DNA of 64,000 nt from Acidobacteriota bacterium. Lineage in GTDB: Bacteria; Acidobacteriota; Terriglobia; Bryobacterales; Bryobacteraceae. A program made the position numbers and the translations under genes. Positions 1-10,043 of this stretch are shown here, in pieces. Numbering within the stretch: position 1 is the first letter of the stretch; each line of letters begins with the position of its first letter. A model generated the notes under the pieces. That model had not been told where the DNA came from. It ran no database searches and saw only the letters and a list, made by a program, of their open reading frames with translations. The DNA is taken from the NCBI GenBank assembly GCA_026394055.1, contig JAPKYZ010000037.1:23328-87327 (forward strand), given 5' to 3'.

Positions 1-369
1 GATGCGTTTGGTGCGCCGCCAAGTATCGACCACACCCAGCCCCTCTTCCACCTTCTGCACCATCGGCTTCTGGCAATAGACGTCCTTGCCCGCCTCCATC
101 GAATCAATCGCCATCCGAGCATGCCAGTGGTCCGGCGTGGCAATAATGACGGCATCAATGTCCTTGCGCGACAGCACCTCTTCGTACTCCCGCGTCGTAA
201 ACGTCCCGGCGCCGTACACTTCCTTAGCCTTCTTCAACCGCCCGTCATACACATCGCAGACCGCGGCGATCTTCACCCCAGGCAGCGAACTCGCCGTCCG
301 GCAATCCCCCTGCCCCATGATCCCGAAGCCAATGCAGGCCACCTGAATGTTCGAATTCGCTTGCGCCAT
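1..369 (-). CDS. Gfo/Idh/MocA family oxidoreductase, N-terminal part
   Basis: Partial gene: the window holds the first 123 codons and the rest lies beyond base 1. The protein opens with a Rossmann nucleotide-binding motif (VACIGFGIMGQG), followed by AAVCDVY and then DAVIIATPDHWHARM and GKDVYCQKPM, the signature strand-turn pieces of NAD(P)-dependent Gfo/Idh/MocA sugar or inositol dehydrogenases. The EKP motif of the family is here QKP. In many acidobacterial members a Tat signal precedes this fold; none is present here. The ATG at 369 is chosen over the in-frame ATG at 381 because a TATGCT box (377-382) lies 7 nt upstream, a spacing repeated at many genes of this window. The substrate cannot be told from this part. 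Confidence 0.9.
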   Translation of the reverse strand, partial: MAQANSNIQVACIGFGIMGQGDCRTASSLPGVKIAAVCDVYDGRLKKAKEVYGAGTFTTREYEEVLSRKDIDAVIIATPDHWHARMAIDSMEAGKDVYCQKPMVQKVEEGLGVVDTWRRTKRI

Positions 370-516
370 AAGTTTGAGCATACCCGACACGGAGGGCGGT
401 CCTGTCCGAACGCTGCGCCCTAGTGGCGCAACTTGTTGGTGAATTCATTCTTTCCCATCGACAGTCTTAAGACGTGAGAGCGTTTACCCCAACCGGGGAT
501 GTACGAAAGGCTGGCC

Positions 517-1377
517 TTACGGCTGCTCGGCAACGTTCACGCCTTTGGATTGGACCAAAGATTCGAGCAGGGCGTCACGATTAGGCGAGACGAACAACTC
601 GGTCATTCCAGGCCTCTCAAGAATGCGGCGCACAACCGTACGAGCAATGTTCTCAGTGTCGGCCATTCGATCTTCCATTTCGGGTCCTTCATCCCACCTG
701 CCATGAATGATCTTTGAACGTGTGTCGTAGCAGGCTTCGACCATCTCAAAGAGCCTTTCCCTATCGCTGGCCTTATCCGCAAGAAAAACTGAGATCCTTT
801 CGCAAAGCCGACGCGCAACCTTCCATGTTTTCGATTCCGAAGTGAATAGGGACTCTAACCCTTGCCAGAACAGCGGATACCTATAGTCTGCAGGGTAAGA
901 TTGCAGGGCTGCGGAAAATGCCCGCAATGCAGCCCACACGGCGTTTCTGCGAGGGATCTCATCCAGGAGCGAGCAGATCTCAGCTGCCCGGATCACATGA
1001 ATGGGCAGCACTTGGTTCTGCGCAAATCTGGGGCAGCAGTAATAACGCCCCTCTCGTTCCGTCTGAATGATATGCGGTGGATCGATATTCTGCCCACTGT
1101 CCAGCAGCGTAAGCGCGTGAAAACCGACCGTGAAGCAGACCTCGGATGGCTGGATGAGCCAGATTGCCATGGTGGCGAGAAAGGCAGCTTGAAACTTTTG
1201 CTTCTGAATTGAACGTAGCGCCGCACCTTTCCAATCGGGGTCCGGGAAGCCGAGCGAGTTGGCGTAGTATTCAGCAACCAACGCATGCTTCGCCGCCAGC
1301 GTCAACTGCCTTTCCGTTCTGCCTATTTCCGTGAGAATGTGCTCGTCGTACTTCAGCCATTGAGGAATCTCCTGCAC
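517..1377 (-). CDS. hypothetical protein with C-terminal HEPN/ApeA-like motif
   Basis: The protein is 286 aa from the GTG at 1377. I do not recognise the first 150 residues. Around residue 220 it has YDTRSKIIHG, an R-x4-H motif on a helix, preceded by a helical segment (PLFWQGLESLF, residues 168-178). This is the arrangement of ApeA-like HEPN domains, where R and H form the RNase site; the assignment is by motif only. The reading frame stays open and protein-like for another 19 codons upstream (to a TAG near 1435) with no ATG/GTG/TTG, so the true start may be a CTG near 1432 or the 5' end may be damaged. Base composition is lower in GC than the flanks. It is probably an accessory defence or stress gene; there is no partner next to it. 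Confidence 0.65.
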   Translation of the reverse strand: MQEIPQWLKYDEHILTEIGRTERQLTLAAKHALVAEYYANSLGFPDPDWKGAALRSIQKQKFQAAFLATMAIWLIQPSEVCFTVGFHALTLLDSGQNIDPPHIIQTEREGRYYCCPRFAQNQVLPIHVIRAAEICSLLDEIPRRNAVWAALRAFSAALQSYPADYRYPLFWQGLESLFTSESKTWKVARRLCERISVFLADKASDRERLFEMVEACYDTRSKIIHGRWDEGPEMEDRMADTENIARTVVRRILERPGMTELFVSPNRDALLESLVQSKGVNVAEQP

Positions 1378-1594
1378 AACAAAATGCTTGCCGAAAGGGA
1401 TTCGACTGCCGGCGGGCAGGTCAAGATTATGCAGGGGCTACTGTGAACGACATCACGCATCATTTCCCCAAGGCACGGTACGCCCGGCTGGCGCTAGGAA
1501 GTGCAGATCAGCTGGAAACCAACAAATCGGCAGGCTGGTGGCACTCCAGTCCGCGTGAACCGGAGAGATGTACCAATCAACGCCCTAATGCAAC

Positions 1595-2086
1595 CTACTC
1601 CGGCAGAAAACTCTCATCGAGCAGTTGGCCCACCGAGAACGCCGGCTGCTCCGGAATCACCGAACCATGCAAACCCGTCTCCGCCAGTGCCTCACGCCGG
1701 GCGTCCGGGTACGCATCGAGACATTCCTGCTCCAGGAGAGCGCCGAGGCTGGGCGAGGTTCGCAGCAGGCGGGCAATCCGCCGCCGCTGCTCAATGATTG
1801 AAGCTTCCCAGCCGCCCTTACGCTTCTCGGGCTGATAACGCCACTTGAGAAGGTGCTTGATCAACACCACCAGGCGGCTGGCCAGTGCGTGCCTTTGCCC
1901 AATGCCCAAAGAGGAGACCTCCTCGATCAGCGCTTCCAACCCCACTTCGTCAAACCGGCGGTCACGCAATAGTTGGGCGGTACTCTCCGACCACGCCACA
2001 AAATCCTGCTCATAAAGCTGAGCATTCGGAAGCTCAGCATCGAGGACAGGAGGATTGAGAAGTCCAGGACTCGCGTTGCTGCCCAT
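1595..2086 (-). CDS. DUF29 family protein
   Basis: The protein is 163 aa. The pattern LYEQDFVAWSESTAQLLRDR, then LIEEVSSLG, then LVVLIKHLLKWRYQPEKR with GGWEASI is the DUF29 signature, common in cyanobacteria and acidobacteria and often found as single genes of unknown role. The family is alpha-helical and has no known activity; some copies sit near toxin-antitoxin loci. The ATG at 2086 is supported by a TAAGAT box (2093-2098) exactly 6 nt upstream. There is no ribosome-binding site, so a leaderless mRNA is likely. It is divergent from glpK, with 75 bp between the two start codons. Confidence 0.85.
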   Translation of the reverse strand: MGSNASPGLLNPPVLDAELPNAQLYEQDFVAWSESTAQLLRDRRFDEVGLEALIEEVSSLGIGQRHALASRLVVLIKHLLKWRYQPEKRKGGWEASIIEQRRRIARLLRTSPSLGALLEQECLDAYPDARREALAETGLHGSVIPEQPAFSVGQLLDESFLPE

Positions 2087-2161
2087 GCCCTCATCTTACC
2101 CGCTTCCCGCAGGATGCGTCGCCTTCAGCACCACCCCGAGCCGCGAGAGTAAGCTCGATAC

Positions 2162-3598
<1,437 letters not shown>

Positions 3599-3643
3599 GT
3601 GGGTACCCGAGCGTTATCCAGTTGGTCAGGGGGGCGGCCTGAA

Positions 3644-3775
3644 CAGGCTGCCGAAAAGGGTCGAGACCGCTTGCTGACACGCTCGGCTCAGCAACATCGC
3701 CTATTTAGGGACGGCAACTTACTGAGCCACGACCGTGAGGGAGTGGTCCTGCAAAACCCTTTTCCCGCAGCCTGT
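3644..3775. repeat. Short inverted-repeat-ended element, copy A
   Basis: About 131 bp between glpK and glpD. Its ends are imperfect inverted repeats (CAGGCTGCCGAAAAGGG at the left, CCCTTTTCCCGCAGCCTG at the right), and the interior holds facing GGCTCAG and CTGAGCC arms. The same arrangement recurs at 41495-41633 with high identity, including the core GAGCCACGACCGTGAGGGAG. There is no coding capacity. The size and ends fit a MITE-like or REP-type dispersed element. Inserted here, it could form a hairpin in a glpK-glpD transcript. Confidence 0.75.
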
Positions 3776-3804
3776 GAAAGACTGCGCCACATCGGAGCAG
3801 CAGC

Positions 3805-5232
3805 GTGACCCGCGAGCAATCGCTCGAACGCGTCCGCTCCCGGCGTGAGCCGTGGGACATGATCATCATCGGCGGTGGAGCCACCGGCGCGGGCATCGCT
3901 CTTGACGCTGCCGCACGCGGCTACGAAGTGCTGCTGGTGGAGCGGAGCGACTTCGGCAAAGGCACCTCCAGCCGGTCAACGAAGCTGGTCCATGGCGGCG
4001 TGCGGTACCTGGAGCAAGGCAACATTTCGCTGGTCATGGAAGCGCTCAAAGAGCGTGGCCGGATGCGGCAGAACGCTCCGCAGTTTGTGACGGACCTGGC
4101 GTTTGTCGTGCCTAACTATGACTGGTGGGAAGCGCCGTTCTATGGCTTGGGCCTAAAGCTCTACGATCTGCTGGCGGGGCGCTACGGGTTTGGCGAATCG
4201 AAGATTCTTTCACTCGACGAGACGCTGGCCCGAATCCCCACACTCAAGACCGAAGGCCTCCGCGGCGGCGTGGTCTATTACGACGGCCAGTTCGACGATG
4301 CCCGGTTGCTGATCCATATTCTATTGACCGCGAAAGATCGCGGCGCGACGGTGTTGAACTATGTGGCCGCCACCGGCTTCCATGCCGGAGCCGACGGCTT
4401 CATTGACGGCATCACGGCGCGCGATGAAGAGACAGGCGAAACGTTCGAGTGTGCCGGCAAGGTAGTGATCAATGCCGCTGGTCCGTTCTGCGATCAGGTG
4501 CGCCAGATGGCCGATGCCCAAGCCAAGACGATGATCGCGCCCAGCCAGGGCATCCATCTCGTCTTCGACCGCAGCTTCCTGCCGGGCGACACAGCGATCA
4601 TGGTGCCGCACACCAGTGACGGCCGCGTGATGTTCGCCATTCCGTGGCTGGGGCACACGCTTGTCGGCACTACGGACACACCCATTCCAGAAGCCGTGGC
4701 CGAACCCCGCGCGAAAGAAGAAGAGATCGCCTTCATCCTTGAGACCGCCGGGCAGTATCTCGCGCATGCGCCCTCGCGCGACGACATCTTGAGCGTCTTT
4801 GTCGGCATCCGGCCGCTGGTGCGCTCGGGCGATGCCAAGAACACCTCAGCCCTCTCGCGGGACCACACCATCCACATCGATCAGAACGGCCTGCTCACCA
4901 TCACCGGCGGCAAGTGGACCACCTACCGCCACATGGCCGAGGACTGCGTCAACCAAGCAGCGACGCTCGCTCGCCTGCCGGAACGCGATTGCATCACCGC
5001 TAACCTCGCCATCCATGCCGATACCGGTGATGACTACGTGGGCCAGATGGCGCGCACGGTGGAAGACGTGCTGGCGCGGCGCCAGCGGACGCTTTTCTTG
5101 AACGCTCGCCAGGCGATCGCGGCCGCGCCCCAAGTGGCGGCCCAACTGGCGGCCCGCCTCAATCGCCCACCCGGTTGGGCGGCAGCGCAGACGGAGGAGT
5201 TCCTCCGCCTGGCCGCGCAGTATCTGCCCTAA
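3805..5232 (+). CDS. glpD: aerobic glycerol-3-phosphate dehydrogenase
   Basis: FAD-dependent membrane-associated enzyme that oxidises glycerol-3-phosphate to dihydroxyacetone phosphate and feeds electrons to quinone. The FAD-binding Rossmann motif [17 protein letters not shown] sits at residues ~20-36, followed by the family signature [17 protein letters not shown], and [10 protein letters not shown] and [12 protein letters not shown] in the catalytic and C-terminal parts. The 475 aa length is a little short of E. coli GlpD (~501) because the C-terminal helical domain is compact. The start is a GTG at 3805. It lies downstream of glpK, the preceding step. Confidence 0.95.
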   Translation: MTREQSLERVRSRREPWDMIIIGGGATGAGIALDAAARGYEVLLVERSDFGKGTSSRSTKLVHGGVRYLEQGNISLVMEALKERGRMRQNAPQFVTDLAFVVPNYDWWEAPFYGLGLKLYDLLAGRYGFGESKILSLDETLARIPTLKTEGLRGGVVYYDGQFDDARLLIHILLTAKDRGATVLNYVAATGFHAGADGFIDGITARDEETGETFECAGKVVINAAGPFCDQVRQMADAQAKTMIAPSQGIHLVFDRSFLPGDTAIMVPHTSDGRVMFAIPWLGHTLVGTTDTPIPEAVAEPRAKEEEIAFILETAGQYLAHAPSRDDILSVFVGIRPLVRSGDAKNTSALSRDHTIHIDQNGLLTITGGKWTTYRHMAEDCVNQAATLARLPERDCITANLAIHADTGDDYVGQMARTVEDVLARRQRTLFLNARQAIAAAPQVAAQLAARLNRPPGWAAAQTEEFLRLAAQYLP

Positions 5233-5285
5233 CGGGAGGGCAAAATCACGCCATCCGCGCCGCCCCCGCGGGCATCGGTGAACTT

Positions 5286-5453
5286 GTGCGCGGCGTCAAG
5301 AAACAGCACCTGCCCTCCAAGCCTTGCGTCCATTGCGGCCGCCCCTTCACCTGGCGCAAGAAGTGGGAACGCTGCTGGGACGAAGTGAAGTATTGCAGCG
5401 ACGCCTGCCGCCGCGGCCGCCACCCCGGCGCCATCCGTTCAGCCAAGCCGTAG
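5286..5453 (+). CDS. DUF2256 family small zinc-ribbon protein
   Basis: Small cysteine-rich protein with the whole DUF2256 pattern: [16 protein letters not shown], then YCSDACRR. The two CxxC/CxxxC pairs probably bind one zinc ion; the biological role of the family is unknown. An open frame starts further upstream inside glpD (5175), but the conserved region only begins at residue ~8 after the GTG at 5286, so I chose that start (55 aa, the usual family size). It may be co-transcribed with glpD, 53 bp upstream. Confidence 0.75.
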   Translation: MRGVKKQHLPSKPCVHCGRPFTWRKKWERCWDEVKYCSDACRRGRHPGAIRSAKP

Positions 5454-5606
5454 GGCTTCCCCCTCCCCTTTCAGCCGCCAAATCACACCCCTTCGCTCAG
5501 CAATCCTCGCGCCCCGTTTAAGGAGCTTTGGGGGTATTGAAATTTACTTGGCCGGAATAAGCTGGTGCGTGACTGAAATGGCCGCCCCATTTACGCTAAG
5601 CGAAAG

Positions 5607-8474
5607 GTGAGGAATTCACACTTGTTACCCAAACTGTACCTGATGCCATTGTTGGCCATCCCTTTGGCGGGCGCATTGCAGGCCCAGACCATCACTGTTT
5701 ATCCGGGCCCGGCCACCATCGCCGTCGGGACCACGAGAAGCTTGTCGGCCTATGTGCCGCTTTCTCCAAACACGATTCAATGGTCAATTAATGACGTCGT
5801 GGGCGGCAATTCCACCTACGGGACGATTACCCCCGCTGGGGTCTACACGGCGCCGGTGGTGCCCCCGCCGGCCAATGTCATCACCGTGAAAGCCACCAGC
5901 ACGGCCTATCCCACCATATTTGGCGCCGGCACCATCACCATCACGCAACTGGTGCCCTCGGTGTGGAGCAGCTATCCATCCACCTTCCCGGCCGGAGAAG
6001 TGAACCTGAGCATCAACGGCAGCAACTTCCTGCCCACCACCGTGATGACGCTGAACGACGTCCCGCTGCCCACCACCTACGTCAACGCCACCAGCATCAA
6101 GATCAAGGCCACCATCCCGGCCACCATGGTGGGCAAGGCCCTGCTGCGGGCCACACAACCCGCGCCAGGAGCGGTGAAGAGCGATCCGATCACGGTCACC
6201 ATCACGGCTCCACCGGCCGTCACGGTTTCGGTAGCCCCAGCAACCGCGGCCCTCAGCCTGGGCGCGACGCGCCAGTTCACAGCGACGGTGGCGAACTCGA
6301 GCAACACCGGCGTCACCTGGGCTGTCAACAACGTGTCCGGCGGTAACGCGATGGTTGGCACCATCTCCGCCGCCGGCCTCTATACGGCCCCGATGGCGCT
6401 GCCCAGTCCGGCTACGGTGACCGTCTCCGCCACCAGCATGGCGTCGGCGACGGCCAAAGGATCAGCCGTCGTGACGCTCAGTTCCGGACCTCCGGTCTCA
6501 GTAACGATCACGCCCACCTCGTCCGCCGTCAGCCTTGGCGCGACGCGCCAGTTTGCGGCGACGGTGGCGAACTCAAGCAACATGGCCGTCACCTGGACCG
6601 TGAACGGCATCACAGGCGGCAACTCGACGGTGGGCACCGTCTCCGCCAGCGGCCTCTATGCGGCCCCCGCCGCGCTGCCCACGCCCGCCACGGTGACGGT
6701 CCGAGCGACAAGCGTTGCCTCTCCCTCCGCCTACGCCGACGCTCAAGTGACGTTGTCTGCCGGACCTCCGGTGACCGTGACGGTCTCCCCCACCGCAGCG
6801 ACCGTCAGCACCGGCAACACTCAAGCCTTCACCGCCACGGTGACCAACAGCGCGAACACCGCCGTGACGTGGTCCGTGAACGGTGTCGCGGGCGGCAACT
6901 CGACCGTGGGCACCATCGGGTCCAGCGGACTGTACACCGCGCCCGCCGTTGCACCGTCACCCAGCATCGTCACCATCACCGCCGCCAGCCTCGCTTCGCC
7001 CACGGCCCAGGCTACGGCCAGCGTGACGATCCAAGCCCCGGCACCAGTCAGCCTACCCAACTTGAGCCACGCGCGCTTCCTCGAGCAGGCCGCGTTCGGG
7101 CCTACCGCCAGCGATCTGCAACAGGTGGGTCAGCTGGGCTATAGCGCCTGGATCGACCAGCAGTTCGCCATGGCCGAGACGCCCTTCAACGTCGGGGCTG
7201 ACGTCAACGTGGCCCGGGCCAACTGGCTGTGGCGCATGGCCCACGCCCCGGACCAACTGCGGCAGCGCGTCGTAGCGGCCCTGGCCAAGATCATCGTCAT
7301 CTCAGCCAACAAGAACATCTACGCGAATGAGATCGTGCCCTACTACCAGACGCTGTCGCGCAACGCTTTCGGCAACTACCGCACGCTGCTGGGTGAAATC
7401 ACCATCAGCCCGCAGATGGGCAAGTACCTGGACCTGGCCAACAGCACGAAGCCCGGCACCGGCTCCGGCGCCAATGAGAACTACCCGCGCGAACTGCTGC
7501 AACTGTTCTCCATCGGCCTGGTGAAGCTCAACCCGGACGGTACGCCCGTGCCCAATTCGCCCAGCTACACCCAGGCCGATGTCGCGCAGCTGGCCCGCGC
7601 GCTCACCGGCTGGACCTATCCCACCGCACCTGGCGGTGCGCCCGGCATGAATAACTGGGAGAACTTCTCCGGCAACATGGAAGCTCGCGAAAACAACCAC
7701 GACACCACGGCCAAAAGCTTCCTGGGCTGCGCAATTCCAGCGGGTAAGACGGTGGCGGTGGAGACCGGCCTCGCGCTGGACTGCATCTTCGCCCACGCCA
7801 ACGTCGGCCCGTTCATCGCGCTGCGTTTGATCCGCGATCTGGTCACCAGCAACCCCTCCGCCGCCTACGTCGGTCGCGTCGCCGCCGCGTTCAACGACAA
7901 TGGCCAAGGTATCCGCGGCGACATGAAAGCCGTCGTGAAGGCCATCCTGCTTGATCCGGAAGCACGCAACGACGTCGCCCCCGCGGATAGTGGCCGTTTA
8001 AAGGACCCGCACTATCACTTCGCCAGCTTCGTACGCCAGCTGAACGGCCAAGTAAGCCCGGCCATCCAGTTGAGCTACCTGTTTGACCAGATGGGCCAGA
8101 TGCCGCTTACGCCCCCATCGGTCTTTGCGTTCTATTCCGCACTCTACCGGATCCCGCGGGTTCCCTTAAACGGACCCGAGTTCCAGATCTACACCCCGAC
8201 AGAATCAGTGCTGCGAGCCAACTTCTTCTACTCGATCCTGACGAATCAGGGAGGGAGCGATGTATCGGTCGACCTGGCGCCGTTCCAGGCAGTGGCGGGC
8301 AACATCACCTCGTTGATCGATACTGTCGATGCCAAGCTGCTCTACGGCCGCATGCCGGCCACGATGAAGCAGAGCATTGCCAAAGCCCTGGCCACCGCCT
8401 CTGACAACAACCAACGCGTCGTCACGGCGCTCTATCTGACCGTTCTCAGCGGCCAGTACGCCGTCCAGTTCTAA
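5607..8474 (+). CDS. secreted DUF1800 family protein with Ig-like repeats
   Basis: Large exported protein, 955 aa from the GTG at 5607. A signal peptide ends near LAGALQAQ. It is followed by an Ig-like module (residues ~27-115), an IPT/TIG-like module (~118-200, with NLSINGSNFLPTT), three near-identical Ig-like repeats of about 95 residues (~203-485; each with RQFTATVANSSN.. and TVGT..SGLYTAP), and a C-terminal DUF1800 domain (~490-955; ARFLEQAAFGPTASDL, RELLQLFSIGL, ALTGWTY). DUF1800 proteins nearly always pair with DUF1501, as here, and are thought to be exported; their activity is unknown. A GGTGAGGA motif at 5606-5613 makes the in-frame TTG at 5622 an equally good start. Confidence 0.92.
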   Translation: MRNSHLLPKLYLMPLLAIPLAGALQAQTITVYPGPATIAVGTTRSLSAYVPLSPNTIQWSINDVVGGNSTYGTITPAGVYTAPVVPPPANVITVKATSTAYPTIFGAGTITITQLVPSVWSSYPSTFPAGEVNLSINGSNFLPTTVMTLNDVPLPTTYVNATSIKIKATIPATMVGKALLRATQPAPGAVKSDPITVTITAPPAVTVSVAPATAALSLGATRQFTATVANSSNTGVTWAVNNVSGGNAMVGTISAAGLYTAPMALPSPATVTVSATSMASATAKGSAVVTLSSGPPVSVTITPTSSAVSLGATRQFAATVANSSNMAVTWTVNGITGGNSTVGTVSASGLYAAPAALPTPATVTVRATSVASPSAYADAQVTLSAGPPVTVTVSPTAATVSTGNTQAFTATVTNSANTAVTWSVNGVAGGNSTVGTIGSSGLYTAPAVAPSPSIVTITAASLASPTAQATASVTIQAPAPVSLPNLSHARFLEQAAFGPTASDLQQVGQLGYSAWIDQQFAMAETPFNVGADVNVARANWLWRMAHAPDQLRQRVVAALAKIIVISANKNIYANEIVPYYQTLSRNAFGNYRTLLGEITISPQMGKYLDLANSTKPGTGSGANENYPRELLQLFSIGLVKLNPDGTPVPNSPSYTQADVAQLARALTGWTYPTAPGGAPGMNNWENFSGNMEARENNHDTTAKSFLGCAIPAGKTVAVETGLALDCIFAHANVGPFIALRLIRDLVTSNPSAAYVGRVAAAFNDNGQGIRGDMKAVVKAILLDPEARNDVAPADSGRLKDPHYHFASFVRQLNGQVSPAIQLSYLFDQMGQMPLTPPSVFAFYSALYRIPRVPLNGPEFQIYTPTESVLRANFFYSILTNQGGSDVSVDLAPFQAVAGNITSLIDTVDAKLLYGRMPATMKQSIAKALATASDNNQRVVTALYLTVLSGQYAVQF

Positions 8475-8493
8475 ACGAAAGGAAACCCGAGCG

Positions 8494-9861
8494 ATGAATA
8501 ACAAAAAGATTGGACACTCACGACGCCACTTCCTGAAGGCCGCGGCCGTACCGCTGGCGGCCACCACGGGGCTGACCAAGTTCGGCCTGGTGAATGCTCT
8601 GGCGCAGCAAGGCGTCACCGACTATCGCGCCCTGGTCTGCATCTTCCTGGTCGGAGGCAACGACGGCCACAACACGGTGATCCCCCGGACGTCGAGCGAA
8701 TACAACCTCTACAAAACCATTCGCGGCAGTCTCGCTTTGCCTGACAGCAATGGCCCCGTGTTGGACGTGACCGCGCTGAACGGCACGCCCTACGGCCTCA
8801 ACAACGGCCTGCAATCGATCCATAGCCTGTGGGCCGCACAGAAGCTGGCCGTGGTGGGAAACGTCGGCATGCTGGTGCAACCCACCACGCGGGCCCAATT
8901 CCTGGGCTCGGCCGTCCCGCTGCCCAGCAACCTGTTCTCGCATTCGGACCAGATCATCCAGATGCAGACCGGCACCCCCACCGGCAGCGGCGGCACTGGT
9001 TGGGCCGGTCGTGTGGCCGACCAGATGCAACCCGCCAATGGCAGCTCCACCTTTCCGGCCTCCTTGTCCATGTCTGGGCAATCGATCTTCTGCGCGGGCA
9101 ACGTGGTGCAGTCAGCCAGCCTGATTCCGGGCTTTGATTCGGCTCTCTACGGTCTCAACATCTGGCCCGCCTCGGCAGGCGCCGCTCGAGCGACGGCGAT
9201 GCAAGAGATCTTCACCATGAACAGTGGACTCTCCGTCATCCAGGCGGCCAACCAAGTGCGGCAGGATGCGGCGGCGCTGTCGGCCATGCTCAAAAGCGCC
9301 GGATCCAGCCAGCCGCTCACCACCCAGTTCCCCGGCGGCACGTTGGGCGACCAGCTGAAGCAGGTGACGCAGATCATCCAGCTGCGCAATCAAACCGGCA
9401 TCAAGCGCCAGGTTTTCTTCTGTTCGCTGGGCGGCTTTGACACCCACAGTTCGCAAAGCTGGCAGCAGTGGGACCTGCTGAAACAGGTCTCGCAAGCGAT
9501 GCTCGCCTTCTACAACGCCACCGTGGAACTGGGCCTGGCCGACAAGGTGACCACCTTCACCGAAAGCGAGTTCGGCCGCTCCCTGCAACCCAGCGGCGTC
9601 GGCTCTGACCATGGCTGGGGCAACCACCACCTGGTCCTCGGCGGAGCCGTGAAAGGCGGTGATCTCTACGGCGCCATCCCGCCCATGGCCCTGGGCGGCC
9701 CCAACGACTCCGGCACCCGCGGCGTGCTAATCCCGTCCGTTTCGCTCGACCAGTACGGCGCCACCATGGCCAAATGGTTCGGCTTGAACGACGCGGCCAT
9801 CGACCTGGTCTTCCCCAACCTGAAGTTCTTCCCCACGCGGGATATCGGGTTCCTGGGGTAG
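8494..9861 (+). CDS. DUF1501 family Tat-exported protein
   Basis: 455 aa, 19 bp behind the DUF1800 gene and surely in its operon. It starts with a twin-arginine signal (SRRHFLKAAAVPLAATTGL). The body has the DUF1501 alkaline-phosphatase/sulfatase-like pattern: ALVCIFLVGGNDGHNTVIP near the start, SLGGFDTHSSQ in the middle, then TTFTESEFGRSLQPSG and GSDHGWGNHH, the predicted metal-binding residues. The family is paired with DUF1800 across Planctomycetes, Bacteroidetes and Acidobacteria; the substrate is not known. A strong terminator follows at 9895. Confidence 0.93.
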   Translation: MNNKKIGHSRRHFLKAAAVPLAATTGLTKFGLVNALAQQGVTDYRALVCIFLVGGNDGHNTVIPRTSSEYNLYKTIRGSLALPDSNGPVLDVTALNGTPYGLNNGLQSIHSLWAAQKLAVVGNVGMLVQPTTRAQFLGSAVPLPSNLFSHSDQIIQMQTGTPTGSGGTGWAGRVADQMQPANGSSTFPASLSMSGQSIFCAGNVVQSASLIPGFDSALYGLNIWPASAGAARATAMQEIFTMNSGLSVIQAANQVRQDAAALSAMLKSAGSSQPLTTQFPGGTLGDQLKQVTQIIQLRNQTGIKRQVFFCSLGGFDTHSSQSWQQWDLLKQVSQAMLAFYNATVELGLADKVTTFTESEFGRSLQPSGVGSDHGWGNHHLVLGGAVKGGDLYGAIPPMALGGPNDSGTRGVLIPSVSLDQYGATMAKWFGLNDAAIDLVFPNLKFFPTRDIGFLG

Positions 9862-9894
9862 CTGCCGACGTCGTTTCAAAGTCTCTTCGACAGG

Positions 9895-9927
9895 GCGGGC
9901 CCTTCTAGCAGAGGGCCCGCTTTTTTT
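9895..9927 (+). terminator. Rho-independent terminator of the DUF1800/DUF1501 operon
   Basis: A perfect 8-bp GC stem (GCGGGCCC at 9895-9902 and GGGCCCGC at 9913-9920) with a 10-nt loop is followed by seven T residues, 34 bp past the DUF1501 stop codon. Confidence 0.92.
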
Positions 9928-10043
9928 GATCCTCGAATGTCCCATCGCGCGACCAAGTGGCGCTTGTCTAGGAGGCAGCCTTTGCGGACGGCCGTTCTGT
10001 GTCCGCGAGAGGTGATGCCGCGCTCGCCAAAGAGGAATCGTCG

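Noticed and set aside
1443..1835. 130-aa plus-strand open frame overlapping DUF29
   Set aside because: Low-complexity Ser/Arg-rich translation, no family resemblance; the DUF29 gene on the other strand covers it.
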